A DNA stretch of 64,000 bases from Phylloscopus collybita (taxonomy: Eukaryota; Chordata; Aves; Passeriformes; Phylloscopidae). Made by a program: the position numbers and the translations under genes. The stretch covers positions 9,500,001 through 9,564,000 of the forward strand of contig JAJNNQ010000027.1 in the NCBI GenBank assembly GCA_027886175.1, read 5' to 3'. Positions 8,400-22,015 of this stretch are shown in pieces. Position 1 is the stretch's first letter. Every line of letters begins with the position of its first letter. The notes under the pieces are model-generated. The model was given only the letters and a program-made list of their open reading frames with translations. It had not been told where the DNA came from and searched no databases.

Positions 8400-10863
8400 C
8401 AGTTTGTAGGAGGCCATTGGCATTACAAGGGCAGAAAAAACTTTCAACTGGTGGCAGACTCCAACTGGGAGATATCATCATTTGTATGGGTTTTTACTAG
8501 GCATAAGCCCAGTGGCAGGCACATAGCATTAGACACAAACGGTGGCCCATTTCCATGGGAAAACAAAGTCTCCACCCCACGGTCCTGATGTCAGTTTTTA
8601 GGAGGCCTTTGGCACTACGAGGGCAGACAAACGTCCACGTGGTTGTAGATTGCACCTGGGAGATATCCTCATTTCTATAGAACTTTAGTGGAATTTTAGT
8701 AGGCATAAGCCCAGTGGCTGGCAGACAGCATTAGACACAAACGGTGGCCCATTTCCTTGGGAAACCAAAGTCTCCACCCCACGTTCCTGATGTCAGTTTT
8801 TAGGAGGCCTTTGGCACTACGAGGGCAGACAAACGTCCACGTGGTTGTAGATTGCATCTGGGAGATATCCTCATTTGTATGGAACTTCAGCAGTCATAAC
8901 CACAGTGGCAGGCGGACAGCATTAGAAACGAACGGTGGTCCTTTTCCATGGGAAACCAAAGTCTCCGCCCTAGGTTCCTGATGTCAATTTGTAGGAAGCC
9001 TTTGGCTCACCATGGGCAGACAAACTTCCATCTTGTGGTAGATTGCACCTGGGAGATATTCTCATTTGTATGGAATTTTAGAGGAATTTTAGTAGGCAGA
9101 ATCCCAGCGGCAGGCAGGCAGAATTAGATATGAATAGTGGCCCATTTCCATGGGAAACCAAAGTCTCCACCCCAGGTTCCTGATGTCATTTTTTAGGAGG
9201 CCTCTGGCACTACAAGAGGAGACTAACTTCCAACTGCTGTCATATTGCATCTGGGAGATATCCTCATTTGTATGTAATTTTAGTAGCCATAAGCCCAGTA
9301 GCAGGCAGACAGCATAAGATACGAACGGTGGCCCTTTTCCATGGGAAACCAAAGTCTCCGCCCCAGGTTCCTGATGTCAATTTGTAGGAAGCCTTTGGCT
9401 CTACAGGGGCAGACAAACTTCTATCTGGTGGTAGATTGCACCTGGGAGACATCCTCATTTGTAAGGAATTTTAGTGGTATTTTAATAGGCAGAAGCCTAG
9501 TGGCAGGAACACATCATTAGACACGAACGCTGGCCCATTTCCATGGGAAACCAAAGTCTCCACTCCAGGTTCCTGGTGTCAGTTTGGAGGAGGCCTTTGG
9601 CACTACGAAGGCAGACAAACTTCCATCTGGTGGTAGATTGCACCTGGGAAATACCCTCATTTGTATGGAACTTCAGCAGTCATAACCTCAGTGCCAGGCA
9701 GACAGCATTAGACAGGAACGGTGGTCCTTTTCCATGGGAAACTAAAGTCTCCACCCTAGGTTCCCGAGGGCAGTTTGTAGGAGGCCTTTGGAAACACAAG
9801 GGCAGAGAAAGGTCCATCTGGTGTTTGATTGCACCTGGCAGATATTCTCATTTGTATGGAATTGTAGTGGAATTTTAGTAGGCATAAGCCCAGCGGCAGG
9901 CAGACAGAATTAGACATGAATAGTGGCCCATTCCCATGGGAAACCAAAGTCTCCACCCCAGGTTCCTGATGTCATTTTCTAGGAGGCCTCTGGCACTACA
10001 AGAGGAGACAAACTTCCAACTGGTGGCATATTGCATCTGGGAGATATCCTCATTTGTATGTAATTTTAGTAGGCATAAGCCCAGTGGCAGGCAGACAGCA
10101 TTAGACACTAACGGTGGCCCTTTTCCATGGGAAACCAAAGTCTCCGCCCCAGGTTCCTGATATCAATTTGTAGGAAGCCTTTGGCACTACAGGGCAGACA
10201 ATCTTCCATGTGGTAGTAGATTGCACCTGGGAGACATCCTCATTTGTATGGAATTTTAGTGGGATTTTAATAGGCAGAAGCCTAGTGGCAGGCACACAGC
10301 ATTAGACACGAACGCTGGCCCATTTCCATGGGAAACCAAAGTCTCCACCCCACGGTCCTGATGTCAGTTTGTAAGAGGCATTTGGCACTAAAAGGGCAGA
10401 CAAAGTTCCATCTGATGGTTGATTGCATCGAGGAGATATCCTCATTTGTATGGAATTTCAGCAGACAGAAGCCCAGTGGCAGGCAGACAGCATTAGACAC
10501 GAAGGGTGCCCCTTTCCCATGGGAAACCAAAGTCTCCACCCCACGTTCCTGATGTCAGTTTGTAAGAGGCGTTTGGAGCTACAAGGGCAGAAAAACTTCC
10601 ATCTGGTGGTAGATTGCACCTGGGAGATATCCTAATTTCCATGGAATTTTAGTGGAATTTTAGTAGGAAGAAGCCCAGTGGCAGGCACATAGCATTAGAC
10701 ACAAACGGTGGCCCATTTCCATGGGAAAAGTAGAGTCTCCACCCCACGTTCCTGATGTCAGTTTTTAGGAGGGCTTTAGCACTACAAGGGCAGAGAAACT
10801 TCCATCTGGTTGTAGATTGCACCTGAGAGATATCCTCATTTATATAGAATTTTTGTGGAATTT
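8400..10863 (+). repeat. Segmental satellite block A, copy 1
   Basis: About 2.46 kb recurs at about 15645-18108 with a constant offset of 7,245 bp. Shared monomer variants include ACGTCCACGTGGTTGTAG, CTCACCATGGGCAGAC (9006 and 16251) and GGGAAAAGTAGAGTCTCC (10724 and 17969). The match is strong from about 8500 and ends where the two sequences read GGAATTTTAGTAGGC and GGAATTTCAGCAGGC. Confidence 0.85.
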
Positions 10864-13169
10864 TAGTAGGCATAAGCCCAGTGGCTGGCAGACAGCATTA
10901 GACACAAACGGTGGCCCATTTCCTTGGGAAACCAAAGTCTCCACCCCACGTTCCTGATGTCAGTTCTTAGGAGGCCTTTGGCACTATGAGGGCAGACAAA
11001 CTTCCACCTGGTGGTAGATTACACCTGGGAGATATCCTCATTTGTATGGAATTTGAGTGGAATTTTAGTAGGCAGAATCCCAGCGGCAGGCAGACAGAAT
11101 TAGACATGAATAGTGGCCCATTTCCATGGGAAACCAAAGTCTCCACCCCAGGTTCCTGATGTCATTTTTTAGGAGGCCTCTGGCACTACAAGAGGGGACA
11201 AACTTCCAACTGGTGGCATATTGCATCTGGGATATATCCTCATTTGTGAGGAATTTCAGCAGGCATAACCCCAGTGACAGGCAGACAGCCTTAGACACGA
11301 ACAGTGGCCCTTTTCCGTGGGAAACCAAAACCTCCAGCCCATGTTGCAAATGTCACTTTGTAGGAGGCGTTTTCCAATACAAGGGCAGAGAAACTTCCAT
11401 CTGGTGGTAGATTACACCTGATAGATATCCTCATTTCTATTGAATTTTAGTGCAATTTTAGTAGGAAGAAGCCCAGTGGCAGGCAGACAGCATTAAACAC
11501 GAACAATGGCCCATTTCTATGGGAAACCAAAATCTCCACCCCACGTTCCTGATGTCCATTTCTAGAAGGCCTTTGGAACGACAAGGGCAGACAAACTTCC
11601 GTCTGGTGGTTGATTGCATCGTGGAGATATCCTCATTTGTATGGAATTTCAGCAGGTAGAAGCCCAGTGGCAGGCAGATACCATTAGACATGAACGGTGG
11701 CCCTTTTCCCATGGGCAGCCAAAAATCTCCAGGCCACGTTCCTGATGTCAGGTTTTAGGAGGCCTTTGGAAGTACAAGGGCAAACCAACTTCCGTCTGGT
11801 GGCTGATTACATCGGGGAGATATCCTCATTTGTATGGAATTTCAGCAGGTAGAAGCCCAGTGGCAGGCAGAGAGAATTAGACACGTACGGTGGCCCTTTT
11901 CTATGGGAAAACAAACTCTCCAACCCAGCCTCCTGATGTCAGTTTGTAGGAGGCCTTTGGCATTAAAAGGGCAGACAAACTTCCATCTGGTGGGAAATTG
12001 CATTTGGGAGATATCCTCATTTGTAGGGAATTTTAGTCGGCATATGTCCACTGGCAGGCAGACAGCATTGAACAACAAAGGTGGCCCTTTTCCATGGGAA
12101 ACCAATGCGTCCTCTCCAGATTCCTGGTGTCAGTTTGTATGAGGCCGTTGGCATTAGAAGGGCAGACAAACTTTCAACTGGTGGTAGACTCCATCTGGGA
12201 GATATCCTCATTTGTATGGGATTTTACTAGGCATAAGCCCAGTGGCAGGCACATAGCATTAGACACAAACCGTGGCCCATTTCCATGGGAAACCAAAGTC
12301 TCCACCGCACGTTCCTGATGTCAGTTTGTAGGAAGCCTTTGGCTCTACAGGGGCAGACAAACTTCCATCTGGTGGTAGATTGCACCTGGGAGACATCCTC
12401 ATTTGTATGTACCCATAAGCCCAGTGGCAGGCAGACAACATTAGACACGAACGGTGGCCCTTTTCCATGGGAAACCAAAGTGTCCGCCCCAGGTTCCTGA
12501 TGTTAATTTGTAGGAAGCCTTTGGCTCTACAGGGGCAGAGGAACTTCCATCTTGTGGTAGATTGCACCAGGGAGACATCCTCATTTGCATGGAAATTTAG
12601 TGGGATTTTAATAGGCAGAAGCCTAGTGGCAGGCACACATCATTAGACACGAACAATGGACCTTTTCCATGGGAAACCAAAGTCTCCACCTCACGTTGCT
12701 GATGTCAGTTTGTAGGAGGCCTTTGGACCTACAAGGGCAGACGAACTTCCATCTGGTGGTAGATTGCACCTGGGAGATATGCTCATTTGAATAGAATATT
12801 AGTGGAAATTTAGTAAGCATAACCACAGTGCCAGGCAGACAGCATTAGACACGAACGGTGGCCCATTTCCCGGGGAAACCAAAGTCTCCATCCCACATGC
12901 CTGATATCAGTTTGGACGAGGCCTTTGGTACTACAAGCGCAGACAAATTTCCAACTGGTGGTAGATTCCATGTGGGAGATATCCTCATTTGTGAGGAATT
13001 TCTGCAGGCATAACCCCAGTGGCAGGCAGACAGCATTAGAAACGAACGGTGCCCCTATTCCATGGGAAACCAATGTCTCCACCCCACGTTCCTGATGTCA
13101 GTTTTTAGGAGGCCTTTGGCACTACAAGGGCAGAGAAACTTCCATCTGGTTGTAGATTGTACCTGGGAG

Positions 13170-15960
13170 ATATCCTCATTTCTATAGAATTTTAGTGGAA
13201 TTTTAGTAGGCATAAGCCTAGTGGCTGGCAGACAGCATTAGACACAAACGGTGGCCCATTTCTATGGGAAACCACAGTCTCCACCCCACGTTCCTGATGT
13301 AAGTTTTTAGGAGGCATTCGGCACTACGAGGGCAGACAAACTTCCACCTGGTGGTAGATTGCACCTGGGAGATATCCTCATTTTTATGGAACTTCAGCAG
13401 TCATAACCACAGTGCCAGGCAGACAGCATTAGACAGGAACAGTGGTCCTTTTCCTAGGGAAACCAAAGTCTCCACCCTAGGTTCCCGAGGGCAGTTTGTA
13501 GGAGACCTTTGGAAACACAAGGGCAGAGAAACTTCCATCTGGTGTTTGATTGCACCTGGGAGATATTCTCATTTGTATGGAATTTAAGTGGAATTTTAGT
13601 AGGCAGAATCCCAGCGGCAGGCAGACAGAATTAGACATGAATAGTGGCTCATTTCCATGGAAACCAAAGTCTCCACCCCAGGTTCCTGATGTCATTTTCT
13701 AGGAGGCCTCTGGCACTACAAGAGGAGGCAAACTTCCAACTGGTGGCATATTGCATCTGGGAGATATCCTCATTTGTATGTAATTTTAGTACCCATAAGC
13801 CCAGTGGCAGGCAGACAGCATTAGACACGAACGGTGGCCCTTTTCCATGGGAAACCAAAGTGTCCGCCCCAGGTTACTGATGTCAATTTGTAGGAAGCCT
13901 TTGGCACTACAGGGCAGACAAACTTCCATGTGGTAGTAGATTGCACCTGGGAGACATCCTCATTTGTATGGAATTTTAGTGGGATTTTAATAGGCAGAAG
14001 CCTAGTGGCATGCACAAGTCATTAGGCACGAACGCTGGCCCATTTCCATGGGAAACCAAAGTCTCCACTCCAGGGTCCAGGTGTGAGTTTGTAGGAGGCC
14101 TTTGGCACTACAAGAGCAGACAAAGTTCCATCTGGTGGTTGATTGCATCGAGGAGATATCCTCATTTGTATGGAATTTCAGCAGGCAGAAGGCCAGTGGC
14201 AGGCAGACAGCATTAGACACAAACAATGGACCTTTTCCATGGGAAACCAAAGTCTCCACCCCAGCTTCTTGATGTCAGTTTGTAGGAGGCCTTTGGCACT
14301 ACGGGGGCAGAAAAACTTCCACCCGGTGGTAGATTACACCTGGGAGATATCCTCATTTTTATGGAACTTCAGCAGTCATAAACACAGTGCCAGGCAAAGA
14401 GCATTAGACAGGAACGGTGGTCCTTTTCCATGGGAAACCAAAGTCTCCACCATAGGTTCCTGATGGCAGTTTGTAGGAGGCCTTTGGCACTACAAGGGCA
14501 GAGAAACTTCTATCTGGTGTTAGGTTGTAGCTGGGAGATATACTCATTTGTATGGAATTTTAGTGGAATTTTAGTAGGCAGAATCCCAGCAGCAGGTAGA
14601 TAGAATTAGACATGAATAGTGGCTCATTTCCATGGGAAACCAAAGTCTCCATCCCCTGTTCCTGATGTCAGTCTGTAAGAGGCGATTGGAACTACAAGGG
14701 CAGAAAAAATTCCATCTGGTGGTAGATTGGACCTGGGAGATATCGCCATTTGTATGGAATTTTAGTGGTATTTTAGTAGGCAGAAGTCCAGCGGCAGGCA
14801 GACTGCTTTACACACGAACGCTGGCCAATATCCATGGGAAACCAAAGTCTCCAACCCAGGCTCCTCATGTCAGTTTGTAGGAGGCCTTTGGCATTAAAAG
14901 GGCAGACAAACTTCCATCTGGTGGGAAATTCCATTTGGGAGATATCCTCATATGTATGGAATTTTAGTAGGCATATGCCCACTGGCAGGCAGACAGCATT
15001 AGACAAGAACGGTGGCCCTTTTCCATGGAAAGACAAATTATCCATCCTATGTTCCTGATGTCAGTTTGAAGGAGGCCTTTGGCAATACAAGGGCAGAAAA
15101 ATTTCCATCTGGTGGTTGATTGCATCGGGGAGATATGCTCATTTGTATGGGATTTCAGAAGGCAGAAGCCAAGTGGCACGCAGACAGCATTGGACACGAA
15201 CAGTGGCCCTTTTCCATGGGAAACCAAAATCTCCACCCCACGTTGCTGATGTCTCATTGTAGGAGGCGTTTTCCAATATAAGGGCAGAGAAACTTCCATC
15301 TGGTTGTAGATTGCACCTGGGAGATATCCTCATTTCTATGGAATTTTAGTGGAATTTTAGTAGGAAGAAGCACAGTGGCAGGCAGACAGCATTAGACACG
15401 AACAATGGCCCATTCCTATGGGAAACCACAGTCTCCACCACACGTTCCTGATGTCCGTTTCTAAGAGGCCTGTGGCACTACAAGGGCAGACAAACTTCCG
15501 CCTGGTGGCATATTGCATCTGGGAAATATCCTCATGTGTATGTAGTTTCAGTAGTCATAAACCCAGTGGAACGGAGACAGCATTAAACACAAAGGGTGGC
15601 CCTTTTCCAATAGAAACCAAAGCGTTCTCTCCAGATTCCTGATGTCAGTTTGTAGGAGGCCGTTGGCATTACAAAGGCAGACAAACTTTCAACTGGTGGT
15701 AGACTCCATCTGGGAGATATCCTCATTTGTATGGAATTTTACTAGGCATAAGCCCAGTGGCAGGCACATAGCATTACACATAAACGGTGGCCCATTTCCA
15801 TGGGAAAACAAAGTCTCCACCCCACGGTCCTGATGTCAGTTTTTAGGAGGCCTTTGGCACTACGAGGGCAGACAAACGTCCACGTGGTTGTAGATTGTAC
15901 CTGGGAGATATCCTCATTTGTATAGAACTTTAGTGGAATTTTAGTAGGCATAAGCCCAGT
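13170..15960 (+). repeat. Satellite block B, left member of an inverted pair
   Basis: Reads as a near-identical reverse complement of about 58580-61380; paired positions sum to about 74,544 over the whole block. Diagnostic variants on both sides include the A-rich GGAAAGACAAATTATCC segment (near 15030 here, near 59510 there), the GTGGAACGGAGACAGC monomer near 15570 and the TCTTGATGTCAG monomer near 14270. The overlap with block A copy 2 at 15645-15960 reflects the mosaic structure. Confidence 0.82.
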
Positions 15961-18108
15961 GGCTGGCAGACAGCATTAGACACAAACGGTGCCCCATTTC
16001 CTTGGGAAACCAAAGTCTCCACCCCACGTTCCTGATGTCAGTTTTTAGGAGGCCTTTGGCACTACGAGGGCAGACAAACGTCCACGTGGTTGTAGATTGC
16101 ACCTGGGAGATATCCTCATTTGTATGGAACTTCAGCAGTCATAACCACAGTGGTAGGCGGACAGCATTAGAAACGAACGGTGGTCCTTTTCCATGGGAAA
16201 CCAAAGTCTCCGCCCTAGGTTCCTGATGTCAATTTGTAGGAAGCCTTTGGCTCACCATGGGCAGACAAACTTCCATCTTGTGGTAGATTGCACCTGGGAG
16301 ATATTCTCATTTGTATGGAATTTTAGAGGAATTTTAGTAGGCAGAATCCCAGCGGCAGGCAGACAGAATTAGACATGAATAGTGGCCCATTTCCATGGGA
16401 AACCAAAGTCTCCACCCCAGGTTCCTGATGTCATTTTTTAGGAGGCCTCTGGCACTACAAGAGGAGACTAACTTCCAACTGCTGGCATATTGCATCTGGG
16501 AGATATCCTCATTTGTATGTAATTTTAGTAGCCATAAGCCCAGTAGCAGGCAGACAGCATAAGATACGAACGGTGGCCCTTTTCCATGGGAAACCAAAGT
16601 CTCCGCCCCAGGTTCCTGATGTCAATTTGTAGGAAGCCTTTGGCTCTACAGGGGCAGACAAACTTCTATCTGGTGGTAGACCGCACCTGGGAGACATCCT
16701 CATTTGTAAGGAATTTTAGTGGTATTTTAATAGGCAGAAGCCTAGTTGCAGGAAGACATCATTAGACACGAACGCTGGCCCATTTCCATGGGAAACCAAA
16801 GTCTCCACTCCAGGTTCCTGGTGTCAGTTTGGAGGAGGCCTTTGGCACTACGAAGGCAGACAAACTTCCATCTGGTGGTAGATTGCACCTGGGAAATATC
16901 CTCATTTGTATGGAACTTCAGCAGTCATAACCTCAGTGCCAGGCAGACAGCATTAGACAGGAACGGTGGTCCTTTTCCATGGGAAACCAAAGTCTCCACC
17001 CTAGGTTCCTGATGGCAGTTTTTAGGAGGCCTTTGGAAACACAAGGGCAGAGAAAGGTCCATCTGGTGTTTGATTGCACCTGGCAGATATTCTCATTTGT
17101 ATGGAATTGTAGTGGAATTTTAGTAGGCATAAGCCCAGCGGCAGGCAGACAGAATTAGACATGAATAGTGGCCCATTTCCATGGGAAACCAAAGTCTCCA
17201 CCCCAGGTTCCTGATGTCATTTTCTAGGAGGCCTCTGGCACTACAGGAGGAGGCAAACTTCCAACTGGTGGCATATTGCATCTGGGAGATATCCTCATTT
17301 GTATGTAATTTTAGTAGGCATAAGCCCAGTGGCAGGCAGACAGCATTAGACACTAACGGTGGCCCTTTTCCATGGGAAACCAAAGTCTCCACCCCAGGTT
17401 CCTGATATCAATTTGTAGGAAGCCTTTGGCACTACAGGGCAGACAAACTTCCATGTGGTAGTAGATTGCACCTGGGAGACATCCTCATTTGTATGGAATT
17501 TTAGTGGGATTTTAATAGTCAGAAGCCTAGTGGCAGGCACACAGCATTAGACACGAACGCTGCCCCATTTCCATGGGAAACCAAAGTCTCCACCCCACGG
17601 TCCTGATGTCAGTTTGTAAGAGGCCTTTGGCACTAAAAGGGCAGACAAAGTTCCATCTGATGGTTGATTGCATCGAGGAGATATCCTCATTTGTATGGAA
17701 TTTCAGCAGACAGAAGCCCAGTGGCAGGCAGACAGCATTAGACACGAAGGGTGCCCCTTTCCCATGGGAAACCAAAGTCTCCACCCCACGTTCCTGATGT
17801 CAGTTTGTAAGAGGCGTTTGGAGCTACAAGGGCAGAAAAACTTCCATCTGGTGGTAGATTGCACCTGGGAGATATCCTAATTTCCATGGAATTTTAGTGG
17901 AATTTTAGTAGGAAGAAGCCCAGTGGCAGGCACATAGCATTAGACAAAAATGGTGGCCCATTTCCATGGGAAAAGTAGAGTCTCCACCCCACGTTCCTGA
18001 TGTCAGTTTTTAGGAGGGCTTTGGCACTACAAGGGCAGAGAAACTTCCATCTGGTGGTAGATTGCACCTGAGAGATATCCTCATTTATATAGAATTTTAG
18101 TGGAATTT
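15645..18108 (+). repeat. Segmental satellite block A, copy 2
   Basis: Second copy of 8400-10863, offset 7,245 bp. Base changes are scattered through the block, so this duplication is older than the 1,560-bp and 8.8-kb ones. Confidence 0.85.
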
Positions 18109-18819
18109 CAGCAGGCAGAAGCCCAGTGGCAGGCAGACAGCATTAGACACAAACAATGGATCTTTTCCATGGGAAACCAAAGTCTCCACCCCAGCTTCTT
18201 GATGTCAGTTTGTAGGAGGCCTTTGGCACTACGGGGGCAGACAAACTTCCACCCGGTGGTAGATTACACCTGGGAGATATCCTCATTTTCATGGAACTTC
18301 AGCAGTCATAAACACAGTGCCAGGCAAAGAGCATTAGACAGGAACGGTGGTCCTTTTCCATGGGAAACCAAAGTCTCCACCCTAGGTTCCTGATGGCAGT
18401 TTGTAGGAGGCCTTTGGCACTACAAGGGCAGAGAAACTTCCATCTGGTGTTTGATTGCACCTGGGATATATTCGCATTTGTATGGAATTTGAGTGGAATT
18501 TTAGTAGGCAGAATCCCAGCGGCAGGCAGACAGAATTAGACATGAAGAGTGGTCCATTTCCATGGGAAACCAAAGTCTCCAGCCCAGGTTCCTGATGTCA
18601 TTTTCTAGGAGGCCTCTGGCACTACAAGAGGAGACAAACTTCCAACTGGTGGCATATTGCATCTGGGAGATATCCTCATTTGTATGTAATTTTAGTAGCC
18701 ATAAACCCAGTGGCAGGCAGACAGCATTAGACACGAACGGTGGCCCTTTTCCATGGGAAACCAAAGTCTACGCCCCAGGTTCCTGATGTTAATTTGTAGG
18801 AAGCCTTTGGCACTACAAG

Positions 18820-20380
18820 GGCAGACAAACTTCCATCTGGTGGTAGATTGCACCTGGGATGTATCCTCATTTGTATAGAATTTTAGTGGAATTTTAGTAG
18901 GCATAAGCCCAGTATCTGGCAGACAGCATTAGACAGAAACAGTGGCCCATTTTGCTTGGGAAACCAAAGTCTCCATCCCACATTCCTGATGTCAGTTTGT
19001 AGGAGGCTATTGTCACTACAAAGGTAGACAAACTTCCGTCTGGTGGTTGATTGCATCGTTGTGATATCCTCATTTTTATGGAATTTCGTCAGGTAGAAGC
19101 CCAGTGGCAGGCAGACAGCATTAGAGCGGAACGGTGGCCCATTTCCATGGGAAAACAAAGTCTCCAACCCAGGTTCCTGATGTCAGTTTTTAGTAGGCCT
19201 TTGGCATTAAAAGGGCAGACAAACTTCCATCTGGTTGGAAATTTTGTTAGGGAGATATCCTCATTTGTATGTAATTTCAGTAGTCATTAGCCCAGTGGCA
19301 AGGAGACAGCATTAAACACCAAGGGTGCCCTATTTCCATGGGAAACCAAAGCGTCCTCTCCAGAATCCTGATGTCAGTTTGTAGGAGGCCGTTGGCATTA
19401 CAAGGGAATACAAACTTTAATCTGGTGGTAGACTCTATCTGGGAGATATCTTCATTTGTACGGGATTTTACTAGGCATAATCCCAGTGGCGGGCAGACAC
19501 CATTAGACACGAAAGGTGGCCCATTTCCATGGGAAACCCAAATCTCCGCGCTCATTGCTGATGTCACTTTGTAGGAGGCCTTTTCCAACATACAGGCAGA
19601 AAAACTTCCATCTGGTGGTAGATTGCACCTGGGAGATATCCTCATTTCTATGGAATTTTATTGGAATTTTATTACGAAGATCCCCAGTGGCAGGCAGACA
19701 GCATTAGACACGAACGGTGGCCCATTTTTATGGGAAACCAAAGTTTCCACCCCACGTTCCTGATGTCCGTTACTAGGAGGCCTTTGGCTCTACAAGGGCA
19801 GACAAACTCCCACCTGGTGGTAGATTGCTCCTGGGAGATATCCTCATTTTTATGGACCTTCTGCAGTCATAACCACAGTGCCAGGCAGACAGCATTAGAC
19901 AGAAACGGTGGTCCTTTTCCTAGGGAAACCAAAGTCTCCACACCACGTTCCCGATGTCAGGTTTTAGTAGGCCATTGAAAGTACAAGGGCAGAAAAACTT
20001 CCGTCTGGTGGTTGATTGCATCGGGAAGATATCCACATTTGTATGGAATTTCAGCAGATAGAAGCCCAATGGCAGGCAGACAGCATCAGACACGAACGGT
20101 GGCCGTTTTCCATGGGAAAACAAAGTCTCCAACCCAGGCTCCTGATGTCAGTTTGTAGGAGGCTTTTGGCATTACAAGGGTAGACAAACTTCCATCTAGT
20201 GGTGGATCGCACCTCGTAGATGTCCTTATTTGTATGGAATTTTAGTGGTATTTTAGTACTCAGAAGCCCAGTTGCAGACAGAGAGCATTAAACATGAACG
20301 GTGGGCCTTTTCCATAGGAAACCAAAGTCTCCAGGCCAGGTTCAGAATGTCAGTATAAAGGAGGCCTTTGGCACTGCAAG
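18820..20380 (+). repeat. 1,560-bp higher-order unit, copy 1
   Basis: Eight monomers (five short and three long would give 1,561 bp) are followed directly by a second copy. Lines read against 20381-21940 are almost identical; the differences I saw are G/A at about 19088, C/T at about 19290 and T/G near 19850. Confidence 0.9.
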
Positions 20381-22015
20381 AGCAGACAAACTTCCATCTG
20401 GTGGTAGATTGCACCTGGGAGATATCCTCATTTGTATAGAATTTTAGTGGAATTTTAGTAGGCATAAGCCCAGTATCTGGCAGACAGCATTAGACAGAAA
20501 CAGTGGCCCATTTCCTTGGGAAACCAAAGTCTCCATCCCACATTCCTGATGTCAGTTTGTAGGAGGCTATTGTCACTACAAAGGTAGACAAACTTCCGTC
20601 TGGTGGTTGATTGCATCGTTGTGATATCCTCATTTTTATGGAATTTCATCAGGTAGAAGCCCAGTGGCAGGCAGACAGCATTAGAGCGGAACGGTGGCCC
20701 ATTTCCATGGGAAAACAAAGTCTCCAACCCAGGTTCCTGATGTCAGTTTTTAGTAGGCCTTTGGCATTAAAAGGGCAGACAAACTTCCATCTGGTTGGAA
20801 ATTTTGTTAGGGAGATATCCTCATTTGTATGTAATTTCAGTAGTCATTAGTCCAGTGGCAAGGAGACAGCATTAAACACCAAGGGTGCCCTATTTCCATG
20901 GGAAACCAAAGCGTCCTCTCCAGAATCCTGATGTCAGTTTGTAGGAGGCCGTTGGCATTACAAGGGAATACAAACTTTAATCTGGTGGTAGACTCTATCT
21001 GGGAGATATCTTCATTTGTACGGGATTTTACTAGGCATAATCCCAGTGGCGGGCAGACACCATTAGACACGAAAGGTGGCCCATTTCCATGGGAAACCCA
21101 AATCTCCGCGCTCATTGCTGATGTCACTTTGTAGGAGGCCTTTTCCAACATACAGGCAGAAAAACTTCCATCTGGTGGTAGATTGCACCTGGGAGATATC
21201 CTCATTTCTATGGAATTTTATTGGAATTTTATTACGAAGATCCCCAGTGGCAGGCAGACAGCATTAGACACGAACGGTGGCCCATTTTTATGGGAAACCA
21301 AAGTTTCCACCCCACGTTCCTGATGTCCGTTACTAGGAGGCCTTTGGCTCTACAAGGGCAGACAAACTCCCACCTGGTGGTAGATTGCTCCTGGGAGATA
21401 TCCTCATTTGTATGGACCTTCTGCAGTCATAACCACAGTGCCAGGCAGACAGCATTAGACAGAAACGGTGGTCCTTTTCCTAGGGAAACCAAAGTCTCCA
21501 CACCACGTTCCCGATGTCAGGTTTTAGTAGGCCATTGAAAGTACAAGGGCAGAAAAACTTCCGTCTGGTGGTTGATTGCATCGGGAAGATATCCACATTT
21601 GTATGGAATTTCAGCAGATAGAAGCCCAATGGCAGGCAGACAGCATCAGACACGAACGGTGGCCGTTTTCCATGGGAAAACAAAGTCTCCAACCCAGGCT
21701 CCTGATGTCAGTTTGTAGGAGGCTTTTGGCATTACAAGGGTAGACAAACTTCCATCTAGTGGTGGATCGCACCTCGTAGATGTCCTTATTTGTATGGAAT
21801 TTTAGTGGTATTTTAGTACTCAGAAGCCCAGTTGCAGACAGAGAGCATTAAACATGAACGGTGGGCCTTTTCCATAGGAAACCAAAGTCTCCAGGCCAGG
21901 TTCAGAATGTCAGTATAAAGGAGGCCTTTGGCACTGCAAGAGCAGACAAACTTCCATCTGGTGGTAGATTGCACCTGGGAGATATCCTCATTTGTATAGA
22001 ATTTTAGTGGAATTA
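20381..22015 (+). repeat. 1,560-bp higher-order unit, copy 2, plus partial third start
   Basis: Near-identical to 18820-20380. The match to the unit start resumes at about 21940 and runs for about 75 bp until AATTATAGTACTCAG at about 22012, which suggests an unequal-exchange edge. Confidence 0.88.
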
